Source: Acidobacteriaceae bacterium (GTDB lineage: Bacteria > Acidobacteriota > Terriglobia > Terriglobales > Acidobacteriaceae). Taken from it: a DNA stretch of 64,000 nt. The notes under the pieces were generated by a model that saw only the letters and a list, made by a program, of their open reading frames with translations, was not told the origin of the DNA and made no database searches. The translations under genes were made by a program, and so were the position numbers. Shown one piece after another: positions 16,653 through 26,106 of this stretch; the stretch's first letter is position 1, and every line of letters starts with the position of its first letter. The stretch covers positions 1-64,000 of the forward strand of contig PMHV01000051.1 in assembly GCA_003156805.1 (NCBI GenBank), in the 5' to 3' direction.

Positions 16653-17858
16653 TCAGAGCCCTTGTTGCTCCATCTCCAGCAGGGTTTTCTTGCGCTCCAC
16701 GCCCCAGCGATAGCCGCTGACGTTGCCATCTTCGCGGACCACGCGATGACACGGAATCGCAACCGCGACGGGATTCGTGGCGCAGGCACGCGCCACAGCG
16801 CGAGTGGCGCGCGGCTTGCCGATCGCCTTGGCGACCTGACTGTAAGACCGCGTCGCGCCAAACGGGATCGATTGCAAATAGGTCCACACGCGCCGCTGAA
16901 ACGCGGTCGCGCGAATGTCGAGGGGCAGAGCAGAACTCAGTTCCCTGCCCTTCATCTTCCCTCGCAGCGCGTCGAGCAGCGTATTGACCCATGACCTCAA
17001 TCCGCCTTCGTCGAGCTTGCGCGTTGCAAAAGGGAATTCGCGCTTCAGTCCTTCGATCAACTCGCCATCGGACCGGGCAAACTGAATGGCGCAAACGCCG
17101 CGATCGGTGGCCGCGATCAGCATGCGGCCAAGCGGCGACTCGGCGCAGGTATAGCGAATCGCGGCAGCGATTGCGCCGCGGCGATACTTATCGGGAGTCA
17201 TTCCCAGCTGCGACGCGGTCTTTTCATACAGGCGGCTGCTGGAGCCGTAGCCAGCGTCGTACATGGCGCGTGTAACGTTATCTCCGGCCTGCAGATTGCG
17301 CTTGAGTTGGCGCAGACGGCAGGAGTCGGCATACTCGCGTGGGCTGATGCCGAGAACCACTTTGAAGCGCCGCTGCAAATGAAACGGGCTTTGGCGGAAT
17401 GCTTTGCCGAGACTGCCAAGAGTGATCGGCTCGTCCAGATGCTGCTCGATGTAGCGGCAGATCGCCTTCACTCCATCCGATTGCGGATTGCCGCTGATCG
17501 ATTTGGGCCGGCAACGCAAACAGGCTCGATAGCCGGCTTGCTCGGCCTGTTCGGGCATTTCAAAAAAACTGACGCTCTCGCGGCGCGGCCGACGCGCCGG
17601 ACACGACGGCCGGCAATAAATACCGGTGCTGGAAACGGCGAACACGAACTCTTCGTCGCGCGATGGGTCGCGTGCGACCACGGCCTTCCAGCGCTGGTCG
17701 CGCGCGTGGTTGCCGCGGATTTGGCTATCTCGGCCCAGATCATCGCGTTGACCGTGTTCCGGCCGCCGGTCATCTTGCTGGCTCGAAAGCCTAACTTGCG
17801 AAACCTTAGCCTGCGAGATTTTGGGTTGCGATGCCGACATTTCCGTTCCAGTCTTCAT
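16653..17858 (-). CDS. ada: bifunctional Ada: methyl-phosphotriester/O6-methylguanine-DNA methyltransferase and AraC-type regulator
   Basis: Suicide repair protein and activator of the adaptive response to alkylation. In order: the N-terminal Ada zinc domain with GIYCRPSC and ACLRCRP (four Zn-Cys, the first being the methyl acceptor), an AraC-type DNA-binding domain (AGYGSSSRLYEK, MTPDKYRRG), the linker RNase-H-like domain, and the C-terminal methyltransferase with active-site PCHRV and the ATRAVARACATNP region. The frame extends upstream to a GTG at 17957, and ATGs exist at 17882, 17858 and 17840; none has a strong ribosome site, so the start is uncertain. Relative to typical Ada there is an extra Gln/Ser/Arg-rich N-terminal segment of about 40 residues. 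Confidence 0.92.
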   Translation of the reverse strand: MKTGTEMSASQPKISQAKVSQVRLSSQQDDRRPEHGQRDDLGRDSQIRGNHARDQRWKAVVARDPSRDEEFVFAVSSTGIYCRPSCPARRPRRESVSFFEMPEQAEQAGYRACLRCRPKSISGNPQSDGVKAICRYIEQHLDEPITLGSLGKAFRQSPFHLQRRFKVVLGISPREYADSCRLRQLKRNLQAGDNVTRAMYDAGYGSSSRLYEKTASQLGMTPDKYRRGAIAAAIRYTCAESPLGRMLIAATDRGVCAIQFARSDGELIEGLKREFPFATRKLDEGGLRSWVNTLLDALRGKMKGRELSSALPLDIRATAFQRRVWTYLQSIPFGATRSYSQVAKAIGKPRATRAVARACATNPVAVAIPCHRVVREDGNVSGYRWGVERKKTLLEMEQQGL

Positions 17859-18017
17859 GGCAAGTACGGTGTTGGAGAACATGAAGGAAGCGTACGACAG
17901 CCCCGTTTGGCGAACTATCCGAATCTTGCGGTCAAAGTGAATTCGTGACGCGGCCACGTAAGCCTCGGCGGACTGGAGCGTCGCGATCGCGTCAATTTAG
18001 GCATTCAGGAGGAACTT

Positions 18018-18200
18018 ATGCTTAGAATCGATCCTACAGCCCAATTCTATGAACCAAGCCCTTATGACCTGCCGCTTAGTGTGGAGCAGTCGAGCGCTGC
18101 ATCCAGAAGTCACTTCAGCCGCGCGTACTCTGCTTTGGCTTCTTTCAGAACGGGGATGCCGGGGTCGGCATCTTTCCAGAGTGTGAGAAAATCTTTGTAA
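18018..18200 (+). CDS. possible 60-residue protein with a strong ribosome site, antiparallel to the TPR gene end
   Basis: CAGGAGGAACTT precedes ATG 18018, one of the best Shine-Dalgarno sites in the window. The first 28 residues (MLRIDPTAQFYEPSPYDLPL...) lie in otherwise empty DNA, but the rest overlaps the 3' end of the winged-helix/TPR gene on the other strand. It could be the stump of a gene whose body was replaced, or an actual short gene. I recognise no family. Confidence 0.3.
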   Translation: MLRIDPTAQFYEPSPYDLPLSVEQSSAASRSHFSRAYSALASFRTGMPGSASFQSVRKSL

Positions 18201-20590
18201 GCAGCGAGCGCGCGCACGCGGGCGGCGTCGGCATCCGCGCCCTGCGAGGTCCTCGACTGCAAGGCGTTCGCGCGCGCCAATCCCAGATGGGCCAACGCTC
18301 CCGTCCAGCAGTTCCAGACAATGCCATTGTGGTCGAGGAGCTTCTGAAACTCGCCGGCGGCAGCGCCGCCCTGTCCGGCTGCCAGGTATGCTTCTCCGCG
18401 TACATACACAGGATAGAGGCAAGAAATATTGTTGACGAATGGAATCAGTCCCAGACTGAGGACGGAAGTGCTTTGAAGAGCATTCAGGGCGATAGCCGGA
18501 TTTTTTCTGTCCAGCGCTAATTGCGCCTGGATCGCGGGCAGCCAAAGCGACTGCACCTGGGTATCCAGGGGAAAGCGTTTGTTCAGGCTTCGCACGCTGG
18601 ATTCGGCTTGAGCCACATCGCCCGCCATGGCGAACGCGAGTGCCGCTTCGACTTCAACTCCCTGACTCGCGGGAGCGAGTTTTAGGACCGCTGCCGCCGT
18701 CTTCCGCGCTTCCGCAGCGTACCCGTAAGCGGCATCGCGCAATGCGCCATTCTCCAGCCATATTGCCGCGTTTTCCTTGCTATCGGCGCGCATAGCGGAG
18801 TCCAGGGCCCGCTGAGTCAGTTCCCGCGCTTTGGCCAGGTGACCAGCATAGGCCTCAGTGTCGGAGGCAAGCGCAAGTCCGTAGTTCTCTTCGGGTCTGC
18901 CGGAAAACCATTTTTCCTGCTCCGCCATAGCGGCGGAGTCCGCGCCGAGAAACCCAAGCGCGTAGAGCGCATTGTGGAGCAGCAAATTATCGAGCTTTCG
19001 CGTTTGTGCCTCATGAATAATCTGCCGCGCTTCGTCGAAGCGCTGAGAGGCGAGCGCGTAGTTAGCCAGGTCGTCGTAAGGAACTACATGATCGGGGGCG
19101 AGGCGCAGGGCGTCGCGAGTTACCTCAATGGCTTTCTCATACAGCCCCTGCGAGGCAAAATCGGTGCCCAAACTGATATACCCTCGGAATTCGCGCGGGT
19201 AACTTGCAACCAATTCCTGACGCGTCTGCGCCGCTTTATCCAGTTCCCCAGTTACATTGCGGTAATAGAGGGCGGCGATCGCCAGCCTTTCGCGCTCGCT
19301 GGCATGTTCCCGCAACTGGAAGGCTTTGGTGAAGTATTCTTCGGCCCGACCTACCTCACCGAGACTGGAATAGTCCATGCCCGCCTCATCGTAGGCGATG
19401 GCGAAATTAGGATCGAGTCCGATGGCACGTTGAGCGTAAGGCAGGGCGGCAGCGGGGCCGTTTTCACGAAAGGCCTCCGCGCCCAGGCTGTACGCTTTCA
19501 GCGCTTCCAGCGAAGACGTGGTGGCCTCTACCAGAGGAACGTCAAATCTCTGCACGGTAGCCAGCGACTCGCCCAGTTCGCCGCGCAGCCTGGACGCCGC
19601 CTCGCCCAGCACGTTCAATACTTTCTCTTTGGACGCGGCCGTAACCTGCTGCTGCGCCAGCGTGTCCCCGTTCTGGCAGTTCACCGCTCTCAACCCCACC
19701 ACATATTCGCTGCCCAGGCTGCCAATCGCTCCGGCAATATAGGCTTTGCTGCCCGCCCGTTGGCACAGCTCGCGGGTTTCGTCGGCCGTGAGTTTGGTGC
19801 CGGCGGGACGGGTCATGGTCCGCAAGGTCGCTGCCACCTTTTGGTCGGAGAGCACATTCAGGAAGGGTGACTGCTGCAACGAAACGACGAGCGCGGTCTT
19901 CAAGGTATCGTCAAACACCGGATCGCCAGTGCTGTTGGCGAAGTCGGCGAGAACGATGGTGTCCTTGTCGGTCAGGGGCCTGGTTTGGCGGGAGCGATAG
20001 TAAAAGCCTCCCGCCAGCAGTGCGGCACTCACCAAGACTACCGCGGCAGCCAGGGTCCGCTTGCGAAGCCCCGGGACCATCGCCGTCCGCTCCGGGCTGC
20101 GCCGATCGACTTGCCCCGCCAAATCGCGTCCGGCTATATCCCCGCTCTCAGCCACCTCGGCCGTGGGAGCGGCAACAAAGCAGGCGGCATAGCCGCCCTT
20201 GGGAATTTCGATGCGGATGGGATCCTGGCGGCCTTCGTTCTCGTAGTATTCCTGCAACTTCTGCCGCAGCCGCCGGGCGGCCATTCTGACCACCGGATCA
20301 AGCCGCGGATCGAACGAATCCTTCCGGTCGAATACATCGATTCCCAAACGGTACTCTTTGAGTTGGTCTCCTTTGCCCGCCAGGGTCTGCTCGACGGCGT
20401 ATCGAAGAAAGCGTTTCAAGAGCTCGGAATCACGGAGAGATCCGGCGGCTAGAGCCTTTCCCAGCTCGGCGCGCGCGTCCGCCGCGCGCACGTCCGCCGG
20501 GGACGTGACGCTTTCCGGTCCCTGGCCGAGGACTGGCGTAGAAACATTCTCGGAGGTCGAAGAATCCACCCGGTTGCCCCCTATTTGCAA
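18110..20590 (-). CDS. winged-helix DNA-binding, TPR-repeat membrane protein (CadC-like regulator)
   Basis: 826 residues. An N-terminal winged-helix-like region at about 40-140 (LLKRFLRYAVEQTLAGKG, MAARRLRQKLQEYYENEG, IRIEIPKGGY) is followed by one membrane helix at about 178-198 (TLAAAVVLVSAALLAGGFYY), an alpha/beta sensor region at 205-345 (VLADFANSTGDPVFDDTLK) and a long C-terminal TPR array from about 360. The layout is that of acidobacterial TPR regulators with a cytoplasmic DNA-binding head and an exported sensor. The first possible start is TTG at 20590; no ATG occurs before the winged helix, so the start is unsure. The first 20 codons are duplicated at 24.8 kb. Confidence 0.8.
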   Translation of the reverse strand: MQIGGNRVDSSTSENVSTPVLGQGPESVTSPADVRAADARAELGKALAAGSLRDSELLKRFLRYAVEQTLAGKGDQLKEYRLGIDVFDRKDSFDPRLDPVVRMAARRLRQKLQEYYENEGRQDPIRIEIPKGGYAACFVAAPTAEVAESGDIAGRDLAGQVDRRSPERTAMVPGLRKRTLAAAVVLVSAALLAGGFYYRSRQTRPLTDKDTIVLADFANSTGDPVFDDTLKTALVVSLQQSPFLNVLSDQKVAATLRTMTRPAGTKLTADETRELCQRAGSKAYIAGAIGSLGSEYVVGLRAVNCQNGDTLAQQQVTAASKEKVLNVLGEAASRLRGELGESLATVQRFDVPLVEATTSSLEALKAYSLGAEAFRENGPAAALPYAQRAIGLDPNFAIAYDEAGMDYSSLGEVGRAEEYFTKAFQLREHASERERLAIAALYYRNVTGELDKAAQTRQELVASYPREFRGYISLGTDFASQGLYEKAIEVTRDALRLAPDHVVPYDDLANYALASQRFDEARQIIHEAQTRKLDNLLLHNALYALGFLGADSAAMAEQEKWFSGRPEENYGLALASDTEAYAGHLAKARELTQRALDSAMRADSKENAAIWLENGALRDAAYGYAAEARKTAAAVLKLAPASQGVEVEAALAFAMAGDVAQAESSVRSLNKRFPLDTQVQSLWLPAIQAQLALDRKNPAIALNALQSTSVLSLGLIPFVNNISCLYPVYVRGEAYLAAGQGGAAAGEFQKLLDHNGIVWNCWTGALAHLGLARANALQSRTSQGADADAARVRALAAYKDFLTLWKDADPGIPVLKEAKAEYARLK
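20524..20580. repeat. direct repeat, copy 1 (5' end of the TPR regulator)
   Basis: GGCCGAGGACTGGCGTAGAA onwards matches 24781-24836 with three mismatches in the first 47 bases and one indel after that. Weaker similarity continues to about 20625. Both copies point the same way. Confidence 0.8.
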
Positions 20591-20770
20591 TCGAAACGCC
20601 TTCGGGAGGAGGGTCGCTGAGGTCCAGCGCCCTCAGTTTACCGTAACTTTACCCCCAAATGCTTGTGGAAACGGCTTGGGCCGACGCAAAATGCGCCCTC
20701 GGGTCAGGCAGTGCCCGATCCGCGTAACCCAGCGACCCCGAGAAAGATCAGGAAAGAAACGGAGAAGACC

Positions 20771-23700
20771 ATGCGATCCTTGATCAGCGCCCTTTGCGCC
20801 GTGCGTTCTTTTACCAGCCCAGCCACCGTAGCCCACTGGACTGTGAAAATTCTTTCACCTACCCTGGTTTTCTCCGCTTTAGTCTTTTCCTGTCCGGCAC
20901 AGAACTCGGTGTTCGCTTCCCCCCAAGCAACCCAGCCGAAGGTTGCGCAGTCCAAAGCAGTTCAAAGCACGGGCCAACGTAAGGCCGTCCAGCCCCCGGC
21001 AGCGCAAACTGCCGCTCAACCGCACGTGGCTGCGCCTCCTGCCAACCCGCTCAACAATGTCACCCTGCCAGCCCCGCACCCGCAGACGGGATCGCGGCGA
21101 GCGCGCCGTAACCAGCCCGGCACGGCAGACACGTTTACTAACGCCGACGCCAATGGCCTATGGAGCGACGCCAATAACTGGTCTGCGGGAGAGCCTAATA
21201 GCAGCGACAATGTGCTGATTACAGGAACAGGGTCGGCGGCCGCGGCAACCCAGGACGTAAACGACACGGTCGACGATCTGGCTCTAAACTCAGGCGACAG
21301 CCTGGGTCTCAATAACGGCATCACCTTGACACTCGATGGAACCGCCGTCAGGAACGCCGGAACCATTAATTTGAATGCCAGCGCCGCCTATACGGGCCTC
21401 TACTTCAACGGCAACGTGATACTGAGCGGCGCCGGCACTGTCAACATGTCGGATGACGTTCACAACTACCTCCAGAACGGCAGTGGCACGTTCGTGAATC
21501 AGAGCACCATTCAGGGAACCGGCACCCTTTACCCAAGCGGAGACTCCTTTGCAAACTCCGGAGTCATCAACGCTACCTCGGCCGCCGGAAATCCCATCAC
21601 GATTTCGATGGGAGGCCAGACCTTCACTAACACCGGAACTATGGAAGCCACCGGCGGAGGTGCGCTGGTTCTGACGGGCACAAACTACGCCAACACGAGA
21701 GGCACGATTGCCGCCTTTGGAGCCGGATCGACCGTCCAACTGAATCAGCCGACGATTACCGGCGGCACGTTTACCAGCAGTGGCGGAGGCGTGATTGAAT
21801 CCACCGAGAACTACACCACGCTCGACGGAGTGACCATCAGCGCTGGCAGCACCTACGAAGCGACCAACGATTCGATCACAAACTTAGAAGGCACTATCAC
21901 CAACAACGGTTCCATCCTGGTGCAGAACACGGGCAATGGCAGTTCCCTGGATGTTGCGAACAGCAGCGGGGCCACGCTGCAAGGCAGCGGTACCGTGACT
22001 TTGTCGGATGCCCCCTACAACTACAACTATATAGGCCTGAACAATGGAAATCTGACCAACCACAGCACCATCCAGGGAGCGGGTACGATCAATACCGCCA
22101 ACAACGTTCTAACCAACACGGGCACGATTGACGCGACCTCGACTTCCGGCAATGCTCTGTTGATTCAGACCGGCGGCGCACCGGCAGGGGTCACCAATAC
22201 GGGCATACTGGAAGCCACCGGCGGCGCGCCGCTGGTGCTCCAAGGGCTTTATAACAACACCAACGGCACGATCAAGGCAGTTGGCGCCGGCTCGACCGTC
22301 CAACTGAACCAACCGACGATCACCGGCGGCACACTAAGCTCCAGCAACGGGGGATTGATCGAATCTGTCGCAAACTATACCACCCTCAACGGAGTAACCA
22401 TCAGCGCCGGCAGCACCTACGAGGTGGTCAACGACTCGATCACAAACTTAGAGGGCACCATCACCAACAACGGTTCCATCCTGGTGCAAAGCACGGGAAA
22501 CAATGGCAGTTCCCTGGATGTTGCGAACAGCAGCGGGGCTACGCTGCAAGGCAGCGGTACCGTGACTTTGTCGGATGCCCCCTACAACTATATAGGCCTG
22601 AACAACGGAAATCTGACCAACCATATCACCATCCAGGGCGCGGGCACGATCACTACCGGCAACAACGTTCTAACCAACACGGGCACGATCAATGCGACCT
22701 CGACTTCCGGCAATATGCTGCTGATCCAGACCGGGGGTGCACCGGCCGGTCTCACCAATACGGGGACGCTGGAGGCTACGGGTGGCGCGCAAATCCAACT
22801 AAACGGTAACTACACTAATACCGGGGGCACAATCCAGGCGGTGGGTGCAGGTTCAATCGTCGAGTTGAACCAACCGACGATTACTGGCGGCACGTTCACC
22901 AGCAGTGGCGGTGGCATCATCGAGTCGCTGTACGAAACGAATCTCAGCAATCTCAGCATCAGCAGCGGCAGTACCGTCGTGGTCACCAACACCGGTTATG
23001 CCACTACTATCTCCGGCACCATCAGGAACAACGGCAGCATCCTTGTCGGGCAGGGCACAAACGGCAATGGCGCGCTCTTCGTGCCGAGCAACACCACCCT
23101 GAGCGGCAGCGGGACGGTAACGCTCTCGAACTCCAGCGGCAACTCGATCTTCGGCGGAAGCAATAACGCAGTGTTCACCAACGCCAGCACAATTCAGGGA
23201 GGCGGAACCATCGGATCGGGAAACATATTCGATCTATTTACCATTGTGAACAGTGGAAAGATCATCGCGAACCAGAGCACGCCGCTGATCATTCAGGGAT
23301 ATAACGCTTCTCCCACCGGGAGTGGATTGCTGAACACCGGCACGCTGCAAGCGACGGGCGGCGCCACGATGCAGATCGACCAGACAGGTGGCAGCGGTCT
23401 TTTCACCAACAACGGGACGCTGAATGTTGGAACGAGCAGCACCATGACGATTTCCGGCGGATCTGGATATTTCGCCAACTATGGCGGAGGCGGCAACACC
23501 TATTGCGCAGGGCCTCTGACCGGAGGTACTTACACGATCAGCGGAACGCTGAACATTAACGTCACTTCACTATGCGGCGGCAGCAACCAGCCCGTAGTCA
23601 TTACTTCCAACGCCGCCAACATTACGCTGAATGGCACTGCTGCCGCGATTTATGGCAACGGAGTCAACGCTCTGAGTTGGGGTGGGACGGAGGGCGCATG

Positions 23701-24709
23701 GCTGCAAACCAACAACGCCGGCGCTACGTTGAGCCTTCAGGGAGGAGCGTCGGTGGCGGAATTCGCTTCTGGCTTCGTTCAGGACGCCCCGGCGTTTCAA
23801 AACTCTGGCACGCTAACGATTGGCAAGCTCAGCAGCTTCACGCTAGGGGGCGGCAACTGCGAATTCGGATGGTGTGGGGCGAGCTATACGCAGTTGAGCG
23901 GCGGCAAGATGACCGTTGACGGAACTCTCACTGTCAGCAATCCTGCACTAGCGGGGCCCGACAGCATCAACATTCAGGGAGGTTCGGTTTTTGGCAACGG
24001 CGGGACGATCTCCGGCGTCGTCCTCAACAGCAGCGGCAGTTTCAACATCGGCGATGCGCTGCTAACCCCCGGAAAGGTCAGAGTTAGCGGCACTTACCAG
24101 CAGACTTCCGGCGGGGCGCTCACCATCGACATCGGAGGCGCCGCGGCCGGCACGCAATTCGATCAACTGACCGCCACACAGTTCATGCTGGGAGGAACTC
24201 TAAACATTGATCTGATTAACAGTTTCGTTCCCACCGTCGACGAGTCGTTCGTAATTCTGACGGGAGGACCGGTGACCGGCACTTTCGCAACGGTCAACGG
24301 CGTGGCCATTAACAGCGGCGAGCACTTCGAAGTTGTTTACAGCACGAACAGCGTCGGGCTCAAAGTAGTGTCGGGCCAGGCGATGGAAAAGCCGAATCGC
24401 GCGCCCAGCTTCGCGCCGGAAAACCTCACCTACGCGGTGTTGAAGGCGCGCAGTTCCAATCAGATCGAAACACTCACCCTGACCAACAACCCGAGCGTGC
24501 CGCTGGCCATCCAGGACATGCTCCTCGACGGCCCGGCTGCGGGCGACTTCGCCTTCACTTCGGACTGCCCGAATACGCTGTTGCCCGGCGCCGAGTGCAC
24601 CATCTCGGTCATGTTCGCGCCGGTAAAGGCTGGCGCAAGAACGGCCACGCTCGTCATCACTGACAGCGCGGGTCAGCAATCTATACCACTCAGCGGATTC
24701 GGAAGATGA
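20771..24709 (+). CDS. large exported Gly/Asn/Thr-rich repeat protein with C-terminal choice-of-anchor (ASH-like) domain
   Basis: 1312 residues from ATG 20771 (GGAGAAGACC upstream); the open frame begins earlier at 20663, but that part lies over the divergent promoter region. After an N-terminal signal region (hydrophobic LSPTLVFSALVFSC, cleavage near FAS) and a Gln/Ala/Pro-rich linker, the body from about residue 115 to 1190 is a beta-helix-like repeat (NTGTI, NNGSI, GSGTVTLS motifs), with a tandem 187-188-residue unit. The last 80 residues (LTLTNNPSVPLAIQDM, CTISVMFAP, GARTATLVITDSAG) form a choice-of-anchor/ASH-like beta-sandwich. No autotransporter barrel or sorting signal is present. Likely a cell-surface or matrix adhesin. 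Confidence 0.85.
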   Translation: MRSLISALCAVRSFTSPATVAHWTVKILSPTLVFSALVFSCPAQNSVFASPQATQPKVAQSKAVQSTGQRKAVQPPAAQTAAQPHVAAPPANPLNNVTLPAPHPQTGSRRARRNQPGTADTFTNADANGLWSDANNWSAGEPNSSDNVLITGTGSAAAATQDVNDTVDDLALNSGDSLGLNNGITLTLDGTAVRNAGTINLNASAAYTGLYFNGNVILSGAGTVNMSDDVHNYLQNGSGTFVNQSTIQGTGTLYPSGDSFANSGVINATSAAGNPITISMGGQTFTNTGTMEATGGGALVLTGTNYANTRGTIAAFGAGSTVQLNQPTITGGTFTSSGGGVIESTENYTTLDGVTISAGSTYEATNDSITNLEGTITNNGSILVQNTGNGSSLDVANSSGATLQGSGTVTLSDAPYNYNYIGLNNGNLTNHSTIQGAGTINTANNVLTNTGTIDATSTSGNALLIQTGGAPAGVTNTGILEATGGAPLVLQGLYNNTNGTIKAVGAGSTVQLNQPTITGGTLSSSNGGLIESVANYTTLNGVTISAGSTYEVVNDSITNLEGTITNNGSILVQSTGNNGSSLDVANSSGATLQGSGTVTLSDAPYNYIGLNNGNLTNHITIQGAGTITTGNNVLTNTGTINATSTSGNMLLIQTGGAPAGLTNTGTLEATGGAQIQLNGNYTNTGGTIQAVGAGSIVELNQPTITGGTFTSSGGGIIESLYETNLSNLSISSGSTVVVTNTGYATTISGTIRNNGSILVGQGTNGNGALFVPSNTTLSGSGTVTLSNSSGNSIFGGSNNAVFTNASTIQGGGTIGSGNIFDLFTIVNSGKIIANQSTPLIIQGYNASPTGSGLLNTGTLQATGGATMQIDQTGGSGLFTNNGTLNVGTSSTMTISGGSGYFANYGGGGNTYCAGPLTGGTYTISGTLNINVTSLCGGSNQPVVITSNAANITLNGTAAAIYGNGVNALSWGGTEGAWLQTNNAGATLSLQGGASVAEFASGFVQDAPAFQNSGTLTIGKLSSFTLGGGNCEFGWCGASYTQLSGGKMTVDGTLTVSNPALAGPDSINIQGGSVFGNGGTISGVVLNSSGSFNIGDALLTPGKVRVSGTYQQTSGGALTIDIGGAAAGTQFDQLTATQFMLGGTLNIDLINSFVPTVDESFVILTGGPVTGTFATVNGVAINSGEHFEVVYSTNSVGLKVVSGQAMEKPNRAPSFAPENLTYAVLKARSSNQIETLTLTNNPSVPLAIQDMLLDGPAAGDFAFTSDCPNTLLPGAECTISVMFAPVKAGARTATLVITDSAGQQSIPLSGFGR
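21722..22846 (+). repeat. tandem ~562-bp repeats within the surface-protein gene
   Basis: The block starting GCCGGATCGACCGTCCAACT at 21722 recurs at 22286 and, more diverged, at 22847, giving periods of 564 and 561 bases (188 and 187 codons). Units 1 and 2 are nearly identical around 21911-22020 and 22473-22590; the third copy decays after about 300 bases. All spacing differences are multiples of three. Confidence 0.9.
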
Positions 24710-25092
24710 AGTTGCCATTCTGTCGGCAGCGCCTCGTTGGAATTCAGCGCCGCCGGAAGCTGCGACGCGATTCGGCTGCCGGCCGAGGACTAGCGTGGAA
24801 ACATTCTCGGAGGTCGAAGAATCGACCGATTGCCCCAGTGTGTAATACGAAGTGCTCCGGAAGGGCGGTCGTCTGCTGAGATCATGTCGGAGCTTGGACA
24901 CTTCCGTGCGCATTGGGACTAAAAGGAAGTTGACGTTCGCCGCCGGCTGGATCCGTTTGGCCTTCGCCCATCATCCGTAAGATCACTTCTTGCTGAAGCA
25001 GACCTATCGGGTCCGAGCAGCTTTGAACTTTGGCCTTGACACGATTTCAGTCTCGACGCTAGCCTACCTCGCCCATCAATTCAGGAGAAAGA
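24710..25092. other. gene-free region with a duplicated gene end and the GRP transporter promoter
   Basis: Contains the second copy of the direct repeat (24781-24836) and the upstream region of the sugar transporter gene, whose ribosome site CAGGAGAAAG lies just before 25093. A minus-strand frame here reproduces only the first 15-20 residues of the TPR regulator (VDSSTSENVSTLVLG) and then loses similarity. Confidence 0.5.
24781..24836. repeat. direct repeat, copy 2
   Basis: GGCCGAGGACTAGCGTGGAA onwards, matching 20524-20580 in the same orientation. With copy 1 it brackets the 1312-residue surface protein gene. Confidence 0.8.
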
Positions 25093-26070
25093 ATGTTCAC
25101 GCCACAGAGTCTGTATATTGCGCTGTTGATGATGTTCACAAGTGCCGTCTGCTGGGGATCGTGGGCGAACACGTACAAAGGAGTGAAGAATTATCGCTTC
25201 GAGCTTTTTTACTGGGATTATGCGGTCGGAATATTTCTGATTTCTCTTTTTCTGGCGTTCACGATGGGAAGCGCGGGGCACGATTCGTCGAGCTTTCTCA
25301 ATAACGTTCACGCCGCCGACAATTCGAACATTGTGAATGCTCTCATCGGCGGAGCTTTATTTAATCTGGCCAATCTTTTGTTGGTCGCTGCCATCGATAT
25401 GGCTGGACTGGCCGTCGCGTTTCCCATTTCGATTGGCATCGCACTCGTGGTCGGGGTTGTGCTGAGCTACGCGCTTCAACCCAGAGGCAATGCGGTCTTT
25501 CTGGCGCTGGGTGTTGCCTGCGCGTTCATCGCGGTGGTTCTGGACGGCAAAGCTTATGGAAGCCTGGCCAGCGCCGGGCGTTCGGTCTCGAGAAAAAGCG
25601 TGATTGTTTGCGTCATTTCCGGAGTGCTGATGGGATTGTGGGCTCCATTTATGACGCACGCGATGACCCGCGGCAATTCACTTGGACCATACAGCGCTGC
25701 CGTATTTCTGACTCTCGGCGCGCTGCTCTCCTGTTTTGTTTGGAATGTGTACTTCATGAAACATCCTCTCGTCGGCAAACCGGTGAGCTTCGCGGGATTT
25801 TTCCGCGGGCCCACGTCCGGACATTTGCTGGGCGTTCTCGGCGGATGCATCTGGGGCGTGGGCACAGTTTTCAATCTGGTTGCGGCAAGCTTTACCGGAG
25901 TTGCTATTTCGTACGCGATCGGCCAGTCGGCGCCGATGGTCGCGGCGTTGTGGGGAGTGCTCGCGTGGAAAGAATTTGCGGGCTCAGGTTCGCGCGCAAG
26001 AATGTATCTTGTGCTGATGTTCGTTTTCTATGGGTTCGCGATTCTGCTGGTGGCGCGAGCAAACGGATGA
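25093..26070 (+). CDS. GRP-family (glucose/ribose porter, RhaT-like) sugar transporter
   Basis: Ten-helix inner-membrane permease of 325 residues. Helix 1 carries SAVCWGSWANTYK, and helix 4-5 has DMAGLAVAFPISIGIALVVG; both are typical of GRP/RhaT carriers in the drug/metabolite superfamily. ATG 25093 follows CAGGAGAAAGA. The next genes, on the opposite strand and converging on it, hydrolyse and carry nucleosides, so ribose released by the exported nucleoside hydrolase is a sensible substrate; this is inferred from context. Confidence 0.85.
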   Translation: MFTPQSLYIALLMMFTSAVCWGSWANTYKGVKNYRFELFYWDYAVGIFLISLFLAFTMGSAGHDSSSFLNNVHAADNSNIVNALIGGALFNLANLLLVAAIDMAGLAVAFPISIGIALVVGVVLSYALQPRGNAVFLALGVACAFIAVVLDGKAYGSLASAGRSVSRKSVIVCVISGVLMGLWAPFMTHAMTRGNSLGPYSAAVFLTLGALLSCFVWNVYFMKHPLVGKPVSFAGFFRGPTSGHLLGVLGGCIWGVGTVFNLVAASFTGVAISYAIGQSAPMVAALWGVLAWKEFAGSGSRARMYLVLMFVFYGFAILLVARANG

Positions 26071-26106
26071 GCGCGTTCTTTGACATGCAAGAGAGCAGGG
26101 GCGTTG

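Noticed and set aside
20663-20770. Earlier start of the surface protein
   Set aside because: The upstream codons lie in the divergent promoter region and give a polar stretch before the signal peptide; ATG 20771 has a ribosome site.
20524-24836. Repeats as transposon target duplications
   Set aside because: They are far longer than target duplications and cover coding sequence of a neighbouring gene.
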